Positions 23,118 through 33,415 of a DNA stretch of 64,000 bases are shown here, piece after piece. Origin of the DNA: Darksidea phi (lineage: Eukaryota; Ascomycota; Dothideomycetes; Pleosporales; Lentitheciaceae); NCBI GenBank assembly GCA_030770425.1, contig JASJFT010000031.1, forward strand, positions 186,001-250,000, given 5' to 3'. Position 1 is the first letter of the stretch; each line of letters starts with the position of its first letter. The translations under genes and the position numbers were made by a program. The notes under the pieces were generated by a model. That model saw nothing but the letters and a program-made list of their open reading frames with translations. It was not told the DNA's origin and made no database searches.

Positions 23118-24641
23118 ATGAAGATAGTCATCATAGGCGCCGGCATCGCTGGCCTATCGACCTACCTGCATCTCCGCAAACATCTTCCTCACACTCATAT
23201 CATTTCGATTTACGAATCGCATCGACCGCGCTCAAAACTCTCTTCTTCTTCACAAACTAAAACCACCGACTCGTCTTCCTCCCACCAGACCACTCACAAC
23301 CTCGACACTCTCTCTGAATCCACAGCCATCGTGGGCGGCGGCCTCGGCATCTCCCCCAATGGCATGCGCGTTTTGCGTGATCTTAATGAAGATCTGCACG
23401 ATGCTGTCGCTGCTCAGGGTTTTCCTGTTGAGAATTTCGTGTTTAAAGCTGCCAATGGATGGACACTGGGGACCGTCAAAACGAGCGATAAGTTAGTTAG
23501 GGGAGAAGGCGAGGAGGAAGTGTGTGTTGCGAGCTCAAGGCATGGGCTTTGGGAGGCGATTAGGAAGAGCGTGGGAGAAGGCGTAATAAACTACAGAAAA
23601 GTAGTAGGTATTGAGAAAGATGAGCAAAGTAAGAAGACGATCGTTAGCTTGATGGATGAGGAAGGGAACGTAGAGCAGGACGAAGCTGACTTGGTGATTG
23701 GAGCTGATGGCGTGAAGAGTGTTGTAAGAAGGGCCTTGTTTGGAGAGGACGAAAAGTTCAAGCCAAAGTATACGTAAGTCTTTTTCTTTGAAAGAGTCTG
23801 CTTCACTCTGCTGATGCATTTTCAGTGGTCTGTCGGGCGTAGGAGGCTTTCTGCGCACCCCTATACCACCATCGATCGTTGACCCGCCCTCCATGGTTTT
23901 TGAGTTCGGTGGCAACGGGTTCTTCGGATACTCCTCCGGAAGCCCACCCTCGGCCAGAAGCCTAATGTGGTGGTCCACGTTCGAAACTTCCCAACTTCCA
24001 GACACCAAAAATATAAGTCCAGCAGCCGTCAAGACCGCGTTGTTGGAACGACACAAGCATTGGAAAGACCCCATTGTCCAAGAAATCGTGAAGAAAGCGG
24101 AAGTTGAGAGCATCTACCCGACATGGGTTCTTGATGAGTTACCGCACTGGGGCGAAGACGGCATTGTACTGGTAGGCGATGCGGCGCATGCTATGGATCC
24201 AACGACTGGTCAAGGAGCGAGTCAGGCGCTCGAAGATTCGCAGACGTTGGCTCTACTGCTAAAAAAGGTGCTAGAAGATAAAGACACGGAGCACAACTTC
24301 GAAGGCAGCGAGAAACGGAAGGTTGACCTAGCGATTAAGCTGTACCACGAGGTTCGCAGCCCGCGAGTACAGGAGATAGTGGAGCGTGGCAAGAAGATTT
24401 CAAGATCGAAAGCTAATGTTGGAATTGTCGCAGAGTACTTTATGTACTTCTTTTTGTGGATGCTGAATAGGTTTCCATGGATAGGTAAGTTTACAGACTG
24501 GGGTACAGAAGCTCGCTTGATGTGGATATAGGCTGACTAGCAGTAGGCAAAGCGATACTCGGCGATGTGAACCGAAGGCTTTATATGTGGTCAGCTGAGG
24601 AAGAAATCAAGAAAGCCGTTGAAAAGCGACTGGCTCCTTGA
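23118..24641 (+). CDS. FAD-dependent monooxygenase (salicylate-hydroxylase-like)
   Basis: Exons 23118-23773, 23826-24484 and 24547-24641; 469 aa. Group A flavin monooxygenase: N-terminal dinucleotide fold IIGAGIAGLS (GxGxxG), a second motif DLVIGADGVKS (DG motif, NAD(P)H/FAD), and VLVGDAAHAMDPTTGQGAS (GD motif, FAD ribityl and pyrophosphate). It hydroxylates or epoxidises small organic substrates using NAD(P)H and O2. There is a Ser/Thr-rich insert at residues ~36-65 between the first strand and the GGGLGISPNG segment, longer than usual. The hydrophobic segment YFMYFFLWMLNRFPW near the C-terminus may associate with membranes. It lies beyond the decayed monooxygenase at the edge of the PKS locus, so it could be a tailoring enzyme, but it is also far enough away to be unrelated. 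Introns are 52 and 62 bp, both needed to keep the family reading frame. Confidence 0.9.
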
Positions 24642-25098
24642 TGATAAGCAACGAGGCTGTGATACAAGCTTCCCATTCGTGCCTCCGCGACACGTTAATG
24701 CAGCCTAATCAAAATAGGCAAAGGCCGCGAATCCCAACTCCGCTCTATGCGCAACGCAACAGCCACCATTCTTCTAATTAAATCTTTTTTTCGACTTAAC
24801 AGCAGCTCCCACTTTTTTGCGCATCTCTGTATTCATTTTACTATAATTTTTATTACACATGTTTATTTCATTACGCTACAGCCATCTGCATATTGCTTGA
24901 TCGTGGCTCGGATTAACGCCACACCGCAACACTGCACCAATGCGAAGTAAGAGCCCCCAAATATGTGGTACAGCATTAGTTAGGCGTGCCACATGACGTA
25001 GCGACTGCCCTCGTCGCATAGCCTTGTCAACGGCACCGTCTCTTTCATCAGTTTCTTACCCCAAAATCTCTCCTACTTCTCGTAACAAGATCTTCTTC
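24642..25098. other. intergenic
   Basis: 3' flank of the monooxygenase and 5' flank of the next gene. 24770-24880 is AT-rich. The frame of the next gene stays open back to 25024 but only from a TTG. Confidence 0.45.
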
Positions 25099-26798
25099 AT
25101 GGCGCAGAATCCTGCGGGAGCCCTCTTCTGCGACAACATTGGCCAAACCAACGACAGCCTGCGCTGCTGCTACCCAAACAACCAGACGTCTCAAGTATGC
25201 CGCGATAATTTCAACCCTGACACCGTGACATTCAAACAGGGCTGTCCGGATGGCAACTGCATCAAGGAGTGCGCAGACGTCACTAAAATCTACCAATCTA
25301 TCCTCCAAGAAGAAGCCTTTGAAGGCGACGGCAGAGGACCTATCAGGCGTTTCCGGACATGCGCGAATGTGCCTGCAATAGCGGGCTACCTGAGGCAAGA
25401 TGTTCTAAAGCAGAGCATTACTTCGACCATTGGGGACCGCATACCTGCGGAGGCAGCAGATGAAGGGTTGAAAAACGTCACGTATGCAGTCACGGAGTGT
25501 TTGACGTCGACTTGCCGGAATGCGAGGCAGGGGCAGGGTTGTAGGGAGTCGTGTTCTTCGGTCAACATGCTGATCAATAGCACGGCACCAAATATCAAAG
25601 GCATTAATGACTGCCTCTTCTCACTTTGCAATAGCGGATATGATTCGCTGCCATATGCGGATGCTGACATCGTTGGAATCGGAGTGAGTGCAACACCATA
25701 AGCTGGTCAGCTTCCAGACTAAAACCTTTCCAGGTTTTTGCCTCCTACATCATGCAATGCGTTCTCGTCGTCATCCTCCTCTTCGGTCTCACCGGCTTCG
25801 AATACAACAACCATCGACGTCGCAAACACCAAAAGCCATCTCAGGCCGCAGAGCAGCTAGTTGCAGAATCGAAAGCCCTCCAAAAGCAAGACAAACGCTC
25901 TACTCGAACCAATAGAGACAATCAGCGTACCCACCAAAGCATCTTCGAAAACGCACTCGTCCAATTCCATAAAGCACAATGCTACTTCAGTGTCACTCTC
26001 CAAATCGCCTCCCTCACCTACGACATCTTCGAAACGGACATGCTCACCACCTTCATGCTCACGCCTCTCGCAACAAATGGTGTATTGCCTGTTGTGTTCA
26101 CCTACATCATGCTGGTTCGCTGCGAGAAAGCAACACTCGGCATCACCTTACTATCAACGACATGCTGGCTACTCTCCACAATCGTATACTGGATCCTATA
26201 CTCTAGCATCATACCTATCAATGGAGAAATTAGGAACGAAAATAGGAGGTACCGCGCATACCAGCAATTCATGTACAAGCTCTCAGCTATCGATGCTTGT
26301 GGCGGATACTCAGCGCTAGCGGTGTGTCCGAATAATAACTTTGAGCTGGGACGGCGCGATATCCCCCGCGCATCGCATAGGCTACGCGTGCTCACACCCA
26401 TGGTTTGGAGCTTCTCAACCTTGTGTCTCCTTGCAGCACTATCAATCAAATTCAGAGAACGCCTTCGTCGTCGAATCTATCAGAAGGCGCCGCAAAGCGA
26501 AGGCGAAGGCGCCGAAAATAGCACATTGGACGGAGCCCACCAGCCTGAGGCTGAACATGGATTGTTCTCTGATCGTCGGATGAGGATCGCATACTATCTC
26601 ACTATACTCTGCTTTCTAGCCGGGATCGGCATGCAGTTGTCGCTTCTGTCGATTAACACTTCGCTCAAGATGATGAATAAGAAGAACTGGGGCTTTGGAC
26701 AGATTGTGGCAGTGACGCTATGGGCGCCGGCAATCCTAGACTACATATATGAAGAGTCGGAGAAGTTATGGGGGAAGAAGAAAAATGGAAGCAAGTGA
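25099..26798 (+). CDS. polytopic membrane protein with cysteine-rich N-terminus
   Basis: Exons 25099-25683 and 25734-26798 (50-bp intron, phase 0); 549 aa. I do not recognise the family. Residues 1-190 hold about 14 cysteines (CCYP, CPDGNCIKEC, CRNARQGQGCRESC) and NxT/S sites, as in an extracellular domain, yet no signal peptide precedes it; the first hydrophobic helix is VFASYIMQCVLVVILLFGL at the exon junction. About six further helices follow, with a basic, charged loop after TM1 and another before the sixth. The topology would put the Cys-rich part outside the cell, with TM1 as signal anchor. The chosen ATG (25099) is the first in frame; an undetected upstream exon supplying a signal peptide is possible. 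Confidence 0.75.
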
Positions 26799-27323
26799 GC
26801 GTTAGTACAGGTCATTCTCCAGCGTAATGGAAGAGTCACCTGACTTTTATCACTACCCTTTCAATACTATGGCTGAGAAAATGGCTATTTGATCTGATAA
26901 CATATCTACTCCACATCTCATTTCCCGCTCCTTTCATTTCATGCAAAGGGAAAAGCCCAATAGATTAAGAAGAAGAAAATGTATCAGGATATGCTCAACG
27001 TACAAATTGAAGTTCCTTGGTGTGCCTCTCACACCCGGATCCTTACGCTCAATGCTATTCTCGTCTTCTAGCTCACTCTTCAAAGTAGTCTGATTCATCA
27101 ATGCAGGAATTCCATCCTGCTACTCGCTCAACTACAATGTGTCCGGTAAGAGGTGCGAAACGATAGCGTTTTGTATTGTCGACTGAGAAGGTCGAAAACC
27201 GAAAGCCAATCATAGGGGTGAATGCAAGCGCACGTGCCTCGGCCCAAAACACCCGAACCCGACTTCCAACTATCAAGCATCAAGCTCCGCCAGCAACCAC
27301 GAATACAATCACTTCTACCAACA
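26799..27323. other. intergenic
   Basis: No gene. Contains the 3' flank of the membrane-protein gene and the dynactin subunit promoter; the 27222 ATG is in frame with the dynactin subunit but gives a low-complexity leader and was not chosen. Confidence 0.45.
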
Positions 27324-28010
27324 ATGTCCGCCCAACCTACATCCTCCCGCGCCTCCGCCGCCGACCGCCGCACATCGACCCTTCAAAAACGCGCCTCCAT
27401 CCTCCCAAAACCCTCCTCGATCGTGCTCGACCCCTCGGTCCTAATTGCCCAACACGCGCAACTCACAGGCACGCACCCCATAACCATCGGCCCGCAGAGC
27501 GTGCTACACCCACATAGCAAGATAAGCAGTGTGCTTGCGCCCGTGGTGCTGGGGCAGGGTGTGATAATCTATGAGCGGGCGAAGGTTGGTGTGGGTATGG
27601 GCGACGGGCTGGACGCGGAGAGTAGGCGGAGTAGTGTTGCGGAAAGTAGAAGAGGAAGTGTGCGGGATTCGATGAGAGGAGAGGGGACTGTTTTGGGCAT
27701 GAACGTTGTGGTGGAGACGAATGCTATTGTGGAGGCTACCGAGATAGGCGAGGGAAGTGTGGTTGAAGTGGGCGCATATCTGGGGAGAGGATGCGTGATT
27801 GGGAAGTTCTGCACGATTGGAGCACATTGCACAATACCCGCCAATGCCCATCTACCCGACTATACGGTCCTGTATGGTGTCTCCGAGCGTCGCATCGACA
27901 AGACCTTAGAGTCACGACCAGAAGTGCAGGAGATGAAGACGGCATTTCATGCGAAGCAGCTGGATACGTTTAGAAGACTCCTGCCGAACAATATTGCGAA
28001 GTGGACTTGA
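27324..28010 (+). CDS. dynactin subunit 6 (p27), left-handed beta-helix
   Basis: Single exon, 228 aa. The protein shows hexapeptide repeats of a left-handed beta-helix (ITIGPQSVLHPHSKI, LAPVVLGQGVII, VVETNAIVEATEIGEGSVVEVGAYLGRGCVIGKFCTIGAHC) and ends with HLPDYTVLYG and the helical RPEVQEMKTAFHAKQLDTFRR tail typical of DCTN6. It is part of the pointed-end complex of dynactin, which adapts cargo to dynein. A Ser/Arg-rich loop (ESRRSSVAESRRGSV, res. ~105-125) interrupts the helix; Aurora/CDK sites occur in loops of animal orthologues, so phosphorylation is conceivable. Start: the ATG at 27324 in CAACAATGT context; an in-frame ATG at 27222 would add a 34-residue leader and is less likely. Confidence 0.9.
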   Translation: MSAQPTSSRASAADRRTSTLQKRASILPKPSSIVLDPSVLIAQHAQLTGTHPITIGPQSVLHPHSKISSVLAPVVLGQGVIIYERAKVGVGMGDGLDAESRRSSVAESRRGSVRDSMRGEGTVLGMNVVVETNAIVEATEIGEGSVVEVGAYLGRGCVIGKFCTIGAHCTIPANAHLPDYTVLYGVSERRIDKTLESRPEVQEMKTAFHAKQLDTFRRLLPNNIAKWT

Positions 28011-29523
28011 GGGGTTGTTATGTACGATCTGAACTAAACCGCAGATACACAGATCTGTAAGCATGAGCTATGTCTGATATGGTCACCCCGCACTGTAAGC
28101 CTTTACCATCGATCATTACGTCTTGATAGCCAATAACAATACCCCAGAGGCCGGTATCGATTCTTTTGTCGCCGTATCCCTTGCGCTGGCGTCGCCATCC
28201 CCTAATTCTTAGCCACCTGGCTTTCCACCGTCTAAGCACCTTCGACCATCCAATTAGCGTCACACCGGTCATCATCCCACTTCCCGATCCTCGAACTTCA
28301 GTCGATAATCGCGACCTTGAGTTTTGATGTGGCTGTTCTCCTTCTTGATAGGTAGCGGACTCTGAAAAGGTACTGGTCATACGTTCTTGCGCTGGAAGTC
28401 TGCGTGTGTGAATACTGGCAGATGGTTCTGAAACATCTCGTTGACAGTGCGCATGTGGTATTCTGCCCTGCATTTAGAGGGCCCATCCTTCAAGGACTTT
28501 GCTACCATTGCCTTATTTAGATCAGCCCGAACGCGGTTCTTACAATCATGTCCTACAATGTTTATTAGCCGAGTCCATCAGTGCTCCCCGCAATCATCAA
28601 GCAATCTCTATCGAAACAAATTTGACTACTCGGAATATATTCCAAGTGAGCGGCAATATCCAAAACGACATAATCTTTAACCTTAAAGACATAGAAAAGC
28701 CAGGAAAGTTAGCCAACTTGATTGGGAAAAAGTAAGTCGGCACGATTCTGAGAATTGACTTGGACCGAATACGATCCATCGTCGAATCTGTCGAGGCACC
28801 AGCACCACTATCCGACAGACCGAAGCGCATCAACCTAAAAGACCGCTTCGACAATACCAAGAATGGACGGCGGAGACCCTACAGGCTTTGAAAAATGCGG
28901 GTGTTTTGTGAACTTGGGCACTATAAACATGGGCTTGGACAACGCATCTGGTGTTTTCATCTAGGGATATGATGAATCTATCATATCTATCATTCTCACT
29001 CGCCAGTTCATTGGGATAGCATCTCGTGTGCTTGTAACGTAGACCAATACTTCGAATGCGATGCAGTTGGTACCACTGAGTTACGTGCTACCCCATCATT
29101 TCGCGCACACGGTAACCTTTCTAAAGATCTAAGTGAGTCTCCTGTTAAAGTAAATACTACCTCGCTCTTATCGGCGATACCAAAGCACGGAGTTCCCTTT
29201 TCGGTAATACTTCTGGCTGATGTTTCATGTTCGAACCAGCCGCACCACTAGTTAGATGCGCCATCTTATTGCCATTCTAAGATAAGCATTCGAACGCGCC
29301 CTATATTGTCTTACTTCTCAATAGTGGTAAGAATGATTACTTATCCGCCCTCATGATGCATCGAGCCGCCCTTTTCCAGCGGAGTTCCACCAGTTAACTT
29401 CGGCCCCCATGCTTCACTCCGCTCCCCGGCGCAGATATAAAGGTAAAGGAAAGTGCCTTTATTCGAGCACAATCTACTTTGAGTACGATTAGCAATACTG
29501 CAAGCCACACTCTCACAGCAGAC
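28011..29523. other. intergenic
   Basis: No supportable gene. A 151-codon minus frame (28018-28473) converges on the dynactin gene but has no recognisable domain. Plus-strand 28590-28890 has two adjoining frames with protein-like composition (NIFQVSGNIQND, then RIDLDRIRSIVES) separated by a stop; they may be a relic, but no family could be assigned. Confidence 0.4.
29436..29442 (+). promoter_or_regulatory. TATA box of DUF1330-like gene
   Basis: TATAAAG, 82 bp before the ATG at 29524. Confidence 0.45.
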
Positions 29524-29949
29524 ATGTCCATCAGCCACGAGAACCTCGCCGAGGCCGCAAAAACGTACGACCCCACCAAGCCAATCTACATGCTCAACCT
29601 CTGGAAATATCGCTCCACTGCCGACTACGCTCCATACCTCAGCTCTTCTACCTCCTCAACCATCGACAGCAGCCCTTGCACCGGCCGCGAAGCCCTCGAC
29701 CGCTACCGCGCTGACATCCGCGCCGTCCTCCCACCTAACACTTCCGTCCACTTCATGGCCACAGTGGCTGCTCATGTTATTGCGCCTAAGGGGGAGGAGT
29801 GGGACGATGCTTTTCTAATCAAGTACGGGGATTTGGCGGGATTTCGGAAGATGGTGTCGAGTGAGCAGTATAAGAAGGACGTGGAGCCGCATCGGTTGGC
29901 GGGCTTGGTGGATTCTAGGCTGATCATGTTGGACCAAGTTGTTGTGTGA
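29524..29949 (+). CDS. DUF1330-like dimeric alpha-beta barrel protein
   Basis: Single exon, 141 aa. The segments PIYMLNLWKYR, the helix GREALDRYRADI, VHFMATVAAHVIAP, WDDAFLIKYGDLAGFRKMV and the final RLIMLDQVVV follow the beta-alpha-beta-beta-alpha-beta order of the dimeric alpha-beta barrel fold, as in DUF1330 and related small fungal proteins. Such proteins act as small dimers, sometimes as monooxygenases or decarboxylases; no catalytic assignment is possible here. The frame upstream starts only at a TTG; the first ATG (29524) was used. It has no signal peptide and its neighbours give no functional hint. Confidence 0.75.
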   Translation: MSISHENLAEAAKTYDPTKPIYMLNLWKYRSTADYAPYLSSSTSSTIDSSPCTGREALDRYRADIRAVLPPNTSVHFMATVAAHVIAPKGEEWDDAFLIKYGDLAGFRKMVSSEQYKKDVEPHRLAGLVDSRLIMLDQVVV

Positions 29950-30715
29950 GGAGCCCCGCAACTTAGAGGTGAAGATATGTGGAGGTTGGGAGGGACTTAA
30001 GAGGGGCGGCAGCTGTGGAACATACGAGAGCCAACTCTACTCAATTTACGTGTTATTCCATAGCTCATAAGATCAGTTTTTCCCTCGTGTCAGCAAATGA
30101 ACTACAACACAAGTAAAATGGCCTCCGTTGGTCGAAGTGAGCGTCATTTGAGCGGCAGGATTATATGAAAGAATATATACTTTAAAGCTTTATAGAAGTC
30201 CTTTATACAACTTCGTGCGAAGGACTGTTCGGCTTATGATATTACCGGCTAATACTCAGCCAACTAACAAGATGCGTTGCTACTCATAAATGCCGACCCA
30301 GTCAAGACCTGTAAACATCCCAAGAGATGTGATTTCCGAGTGTGATCAGTACCCCGTATCGGCTCCGTGGAGGAAGCAGTTCCCTCCATACTCTTTAGAA
30401 GCATTTGCTACCTGTTTTTTTTAACAACGACTGCTATACGGCTCTTCTTCCTTCCCGTACTACCATCACGAAGATTCTGGCTCATGCAAGCTTCGATCCA
30501 ATCTCGTATGGAGTACGCAATGGTTTCCAACAAAATTAGCGCCAGACCCATAATCGGCATATTCTTCGCATTCAAAGCTATATGGTCGGTTGTAGGACTA
30601 TACAACGTTGTTGCCTGGGTATTCCACATCGATGAACGCCACGGCGGTAGCTGGCGCTCCGAAAAAGATACTAGAGGTAGTTGCCGAGTTCGAAATCAAA
30701 CTCGGACTCTGTATG
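29950..30715. other. gene-poor AT-rich stretch
   Basis: No gene supported. A hydrophobic plus frame at 30367-30756 starts without ATG and lies partly antisense to the relic that follows. Confidence 0.4.
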
Positions 30716-31116
30716 CTATTGTGAGCCTAGATGTACTCGACTCTGTGTCGGCTTGAGTATGCTTGCAACCGGTATGCGCTGTTCATAATCAGACGTTAAA
30801 CCAGTCATCTCCAAATCCAGTGCTAGCTGGAGAGGCGCCTTACTTCGCATTCGCGCTGCTAGTGAACCAAAGACACCCCCACCAACAGCAGCGGCCACGA
30901 CTACGACGGTGAGGATAGCAAGCAACCAAAACGCTTTCCGGCGCAGCCCACAGATCAGGCCCCACCCGGCCGCAGGTTTTTTGAAAAGAAATTCGTCAGC
31001 TTGGGCATTATGGTATGGTTGCAGCCCTGACACGTCATAAGTTTAGTGCTGTAGATCGGAATTAGGTACAACAGTAAGCCATCCGAGTGATGTACGTCTG
31101 GTGAGTTGATCGCCAT
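30716..31116 (-). pseudogene. truncated single-pass membrane protein relic
   Basis: An ATG at 31116 opens MAINSPDVHHSDGL, then after a frame discontinuity comes GLQPYHNAQADE and the basic-flanked helix CGLRRKAFWLLAILTVVVVAAAVGGG, ending at a stop about 45 residues later. This order (short SPEV-like start, GLQ-H motif, CGLRRKxFW, Ala/Val/Gly-rich helix) is that of a common fungal type II membrane protein whose large extracellular C-terminal domain is absent here. No intron joins the two halves in the right phase. I call it a remnant; a functional short protein is less likely. Confidence 0.4.
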
Positions 31117-33005
31117 GGGTACAAATCTCTTCGAAAAATCGGCATAGCAGCCTAACTCGGGCTTATCCTAAACCTCCACACATGCCAAGGCCATACCTCA
31201 TGAGATCTTTCTTTGTAGCACCTAGAAGCGAGGCTCTAACACAGATCAAGCACAACCTTCATATTGTCCTTGGGTTCTACTGTATTTCGTACGGACCTTA
31301 CAAACAGACTCCCACTATGCAAATCCAAACGAAAAAAAAATTGTCCTTGGGTTCAACGAATCTTGCTGTAGGTTTGTGGTCAACGAGGAACATTAAATAC
31401 ATGAGAAAGGTTACGTGGCGCCCAGTATGATCGGGGTTCATATCACCCATTGGAGACAGATCCACACTAAAATACGGATCGCTTCTGCAGGAGACTGGCG
31501 CGAGCGGCCCGCTATTTGCTGGTCAGGCGAAGCTCAAGGCTATGGTTAAGTTGCCGAGCCGCAAGAGTCATGAACGGGCTGCTAGTGCAGTTCGCACATC
31601 TTCTCTTGTATAATTTTATCTGCGTGGTCAATCGTTCGAGCAGCTTGTACATAAGGAAGCCTGGATATGTCTTTAGACGAGTTTCCGATACCAAGCCGCG
31701 TATGCCTTCAGAGCCTTCACCTCATTGCTTTATGCAGATACTAAGCTCTGCATCCTCTTTTGTGCTCTGCATATGCAGTCACTTACGCTCCCTTCGACCT
31801 CACGATGAACATCCAAGCTGAAGCCCTCAGGATTAGGAGGCCGGATACCCGATATCAAGCGCTTTGATCAATGCATGAATATTAAGGAAGGCAGTGGAGC
31901 AGCTGGTACGCACGGTCGCAGTTGGAGCGAATAATATTCTTTGAGAACCATCCCGCATAAACCATCTGCTAGCCATTGTCTCCTGAGATTCATCTCTTTT
32001 ATGGATTACACAGACGTCCGTCTACATTATGTTTGTAAACTCATTCCCTCGCGGCTAGTATCGCAAGAGGAGTCTGCAGACCTGTATGCGGAGCTAACGG
32101 ACGATCAGACTTGCTATAAGTTATCGCTCTTTTCTAGTTTTGGATATTTTTGGTGTACATGTTATTCTGTATAATAGCTTGCTAGATCTATTATGAGCCT
32201 AGGGACTTTGATTAATTATTATCTAACTATAATAGATAATCGAGCTGTACACAGTCTCGCCACCGCTAGCATGAAGGACTACCTCCCCGCTCCGGCAAGA
32301 GGTTATGAACGTCATCATTCAGAGGTTCAAAAGTAAAAGAAGGTCAGAGACATGGCGAGCTTAAGTGGCAAGGCAGATGTGACTGCAAAATGGTGCGAAC
32401 GATGGACTTTGATTTTGGAAGTAAATAGATTTGCAGGTCGTGCTTTGTAGCGAGTGGGGATAAGGGTCGCAATAATCTCAGCGGCGTATTTCACGGTGAT
32501 TTGATAGTTTGTTACCTAATTGTGCAAGCGAGGTTGCGCTAAGACAGGATTGGCCCGCATGATAAATACGTTCATCAAGATATTCTCGCAACCATGTCTC
32601 TCCGGCTTGGTTCCGGGATAAACTCCCAAGCTGGCGATAACTGACTGCTATGCGGTTTAACCGGCTCATGGCGGAAACGACCACGTAATGCTTTAGCCGA
32701 CAGCATAAAAGAACCAGGCGGAGTATTATGTTTGTCCCAGGCGGAGCCCTCAACGCCAACCTACTCGCGTGAAGGGTTACCATTTACTTGGTTCACGCAC
32801 GTGGGCAATTATGACGCAGATTCTTCTTGTTTGCATGAAAATCGTCGTAGCGCGGAACATTCCAAATACAAGGTCGTGCGGGATCCACTGATAAGAAAGG
32901 AGTACCCTGGTCTGCCCGGCGCTTGAAACACGAAACATCACCAACGACCGCGATCCAAATCTCCAAGCCGCAAATCTAGCCCTTGGCGGGTAGACTTGAT
33001 CGGGG

Positions 33006-33041
33006 AGCTAGACGGAAGCTAGACGGAAGCTAGACGGAAGC
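33006..33041. repeat. 11-bp tandem repeat, 3.3 copies
   Basis: Unit AGCTAGACGGA at 33006, 33017 and 33028, perfect, followed by three bases of a fourth copy. Confidence 0.85.
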
Positions 33042-33329
33042 GTAATGGAAGCATGATTATAATTGGTCTTCATCAGGAAAGTCCAGTGTCAGACCTGCCA
33101 TGTACAGGATCGGCCCGACGGCTGCTGCTCATATATTCTCAACGACTATATCGTCTCGACCAAGTTTTAGCCGTCTTGGGGAAATGACGAGATGAGTTTG
33201 AAGGAGAGGGCAGGTGAACATGAAGGGCACTGCGGGTTACCAGGTCGGTTTGAGGAAGGTGTTGGTGTACCCGAAGCGACTTGACAGTACTTGGGCGATT
33301 GCGATTGTTGCGGCCTTGCTCCTTCCATG

Positions 33330-33335
33330 TATAAG
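33330..33335 (+). promoter_or_regulatory. TATA-like box of alpha-hydroxy-acid oxidase gene
   Basis: TATAAG, 86 bp before the ATG at 33416, with a CT-rich leader between. Confidence 0.4.
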
Positions 33336-33415
33336 AGCTTCCTGAGCTCATTAGCTTACCTTCTCACCTAAGTGTCGCCTTCTTTTGTCTCGCTCGCCCT
33401 AGTCATTCCTTCAAC

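Larger units (their letters stand above)
31117..33415. other. 2.3 kb gene-free stretch
   Basis: No gene seen. It contains an AT hairpin near 32208-32235 (ATTATCT / AGATAAT), a repeated 14-mer TTGTCCTTGGGTTC at ~31264 and ~31341, and an 11-bp tandem repeat at 33006. The 3' end is the promoter of the next gene. Confidence 0.4.

Noticed and set aside
28018..28473. 151-codon minus frame with ATG, convergent to dynactin subunit 6
   Set aside because: No domain or signal recognised; rich in Arg/Trp as in random reading of the opposite strand. A real small gene cannot be fully excluded.
28590..28890. Plus-strand pieces NIFQVSGNIQND and RIDLDRIRSIVES, considered as an amyloid-motif or STAND-protein relic
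   Set aside because: Too short and no clear match to known prion-forming or NLR motifs.
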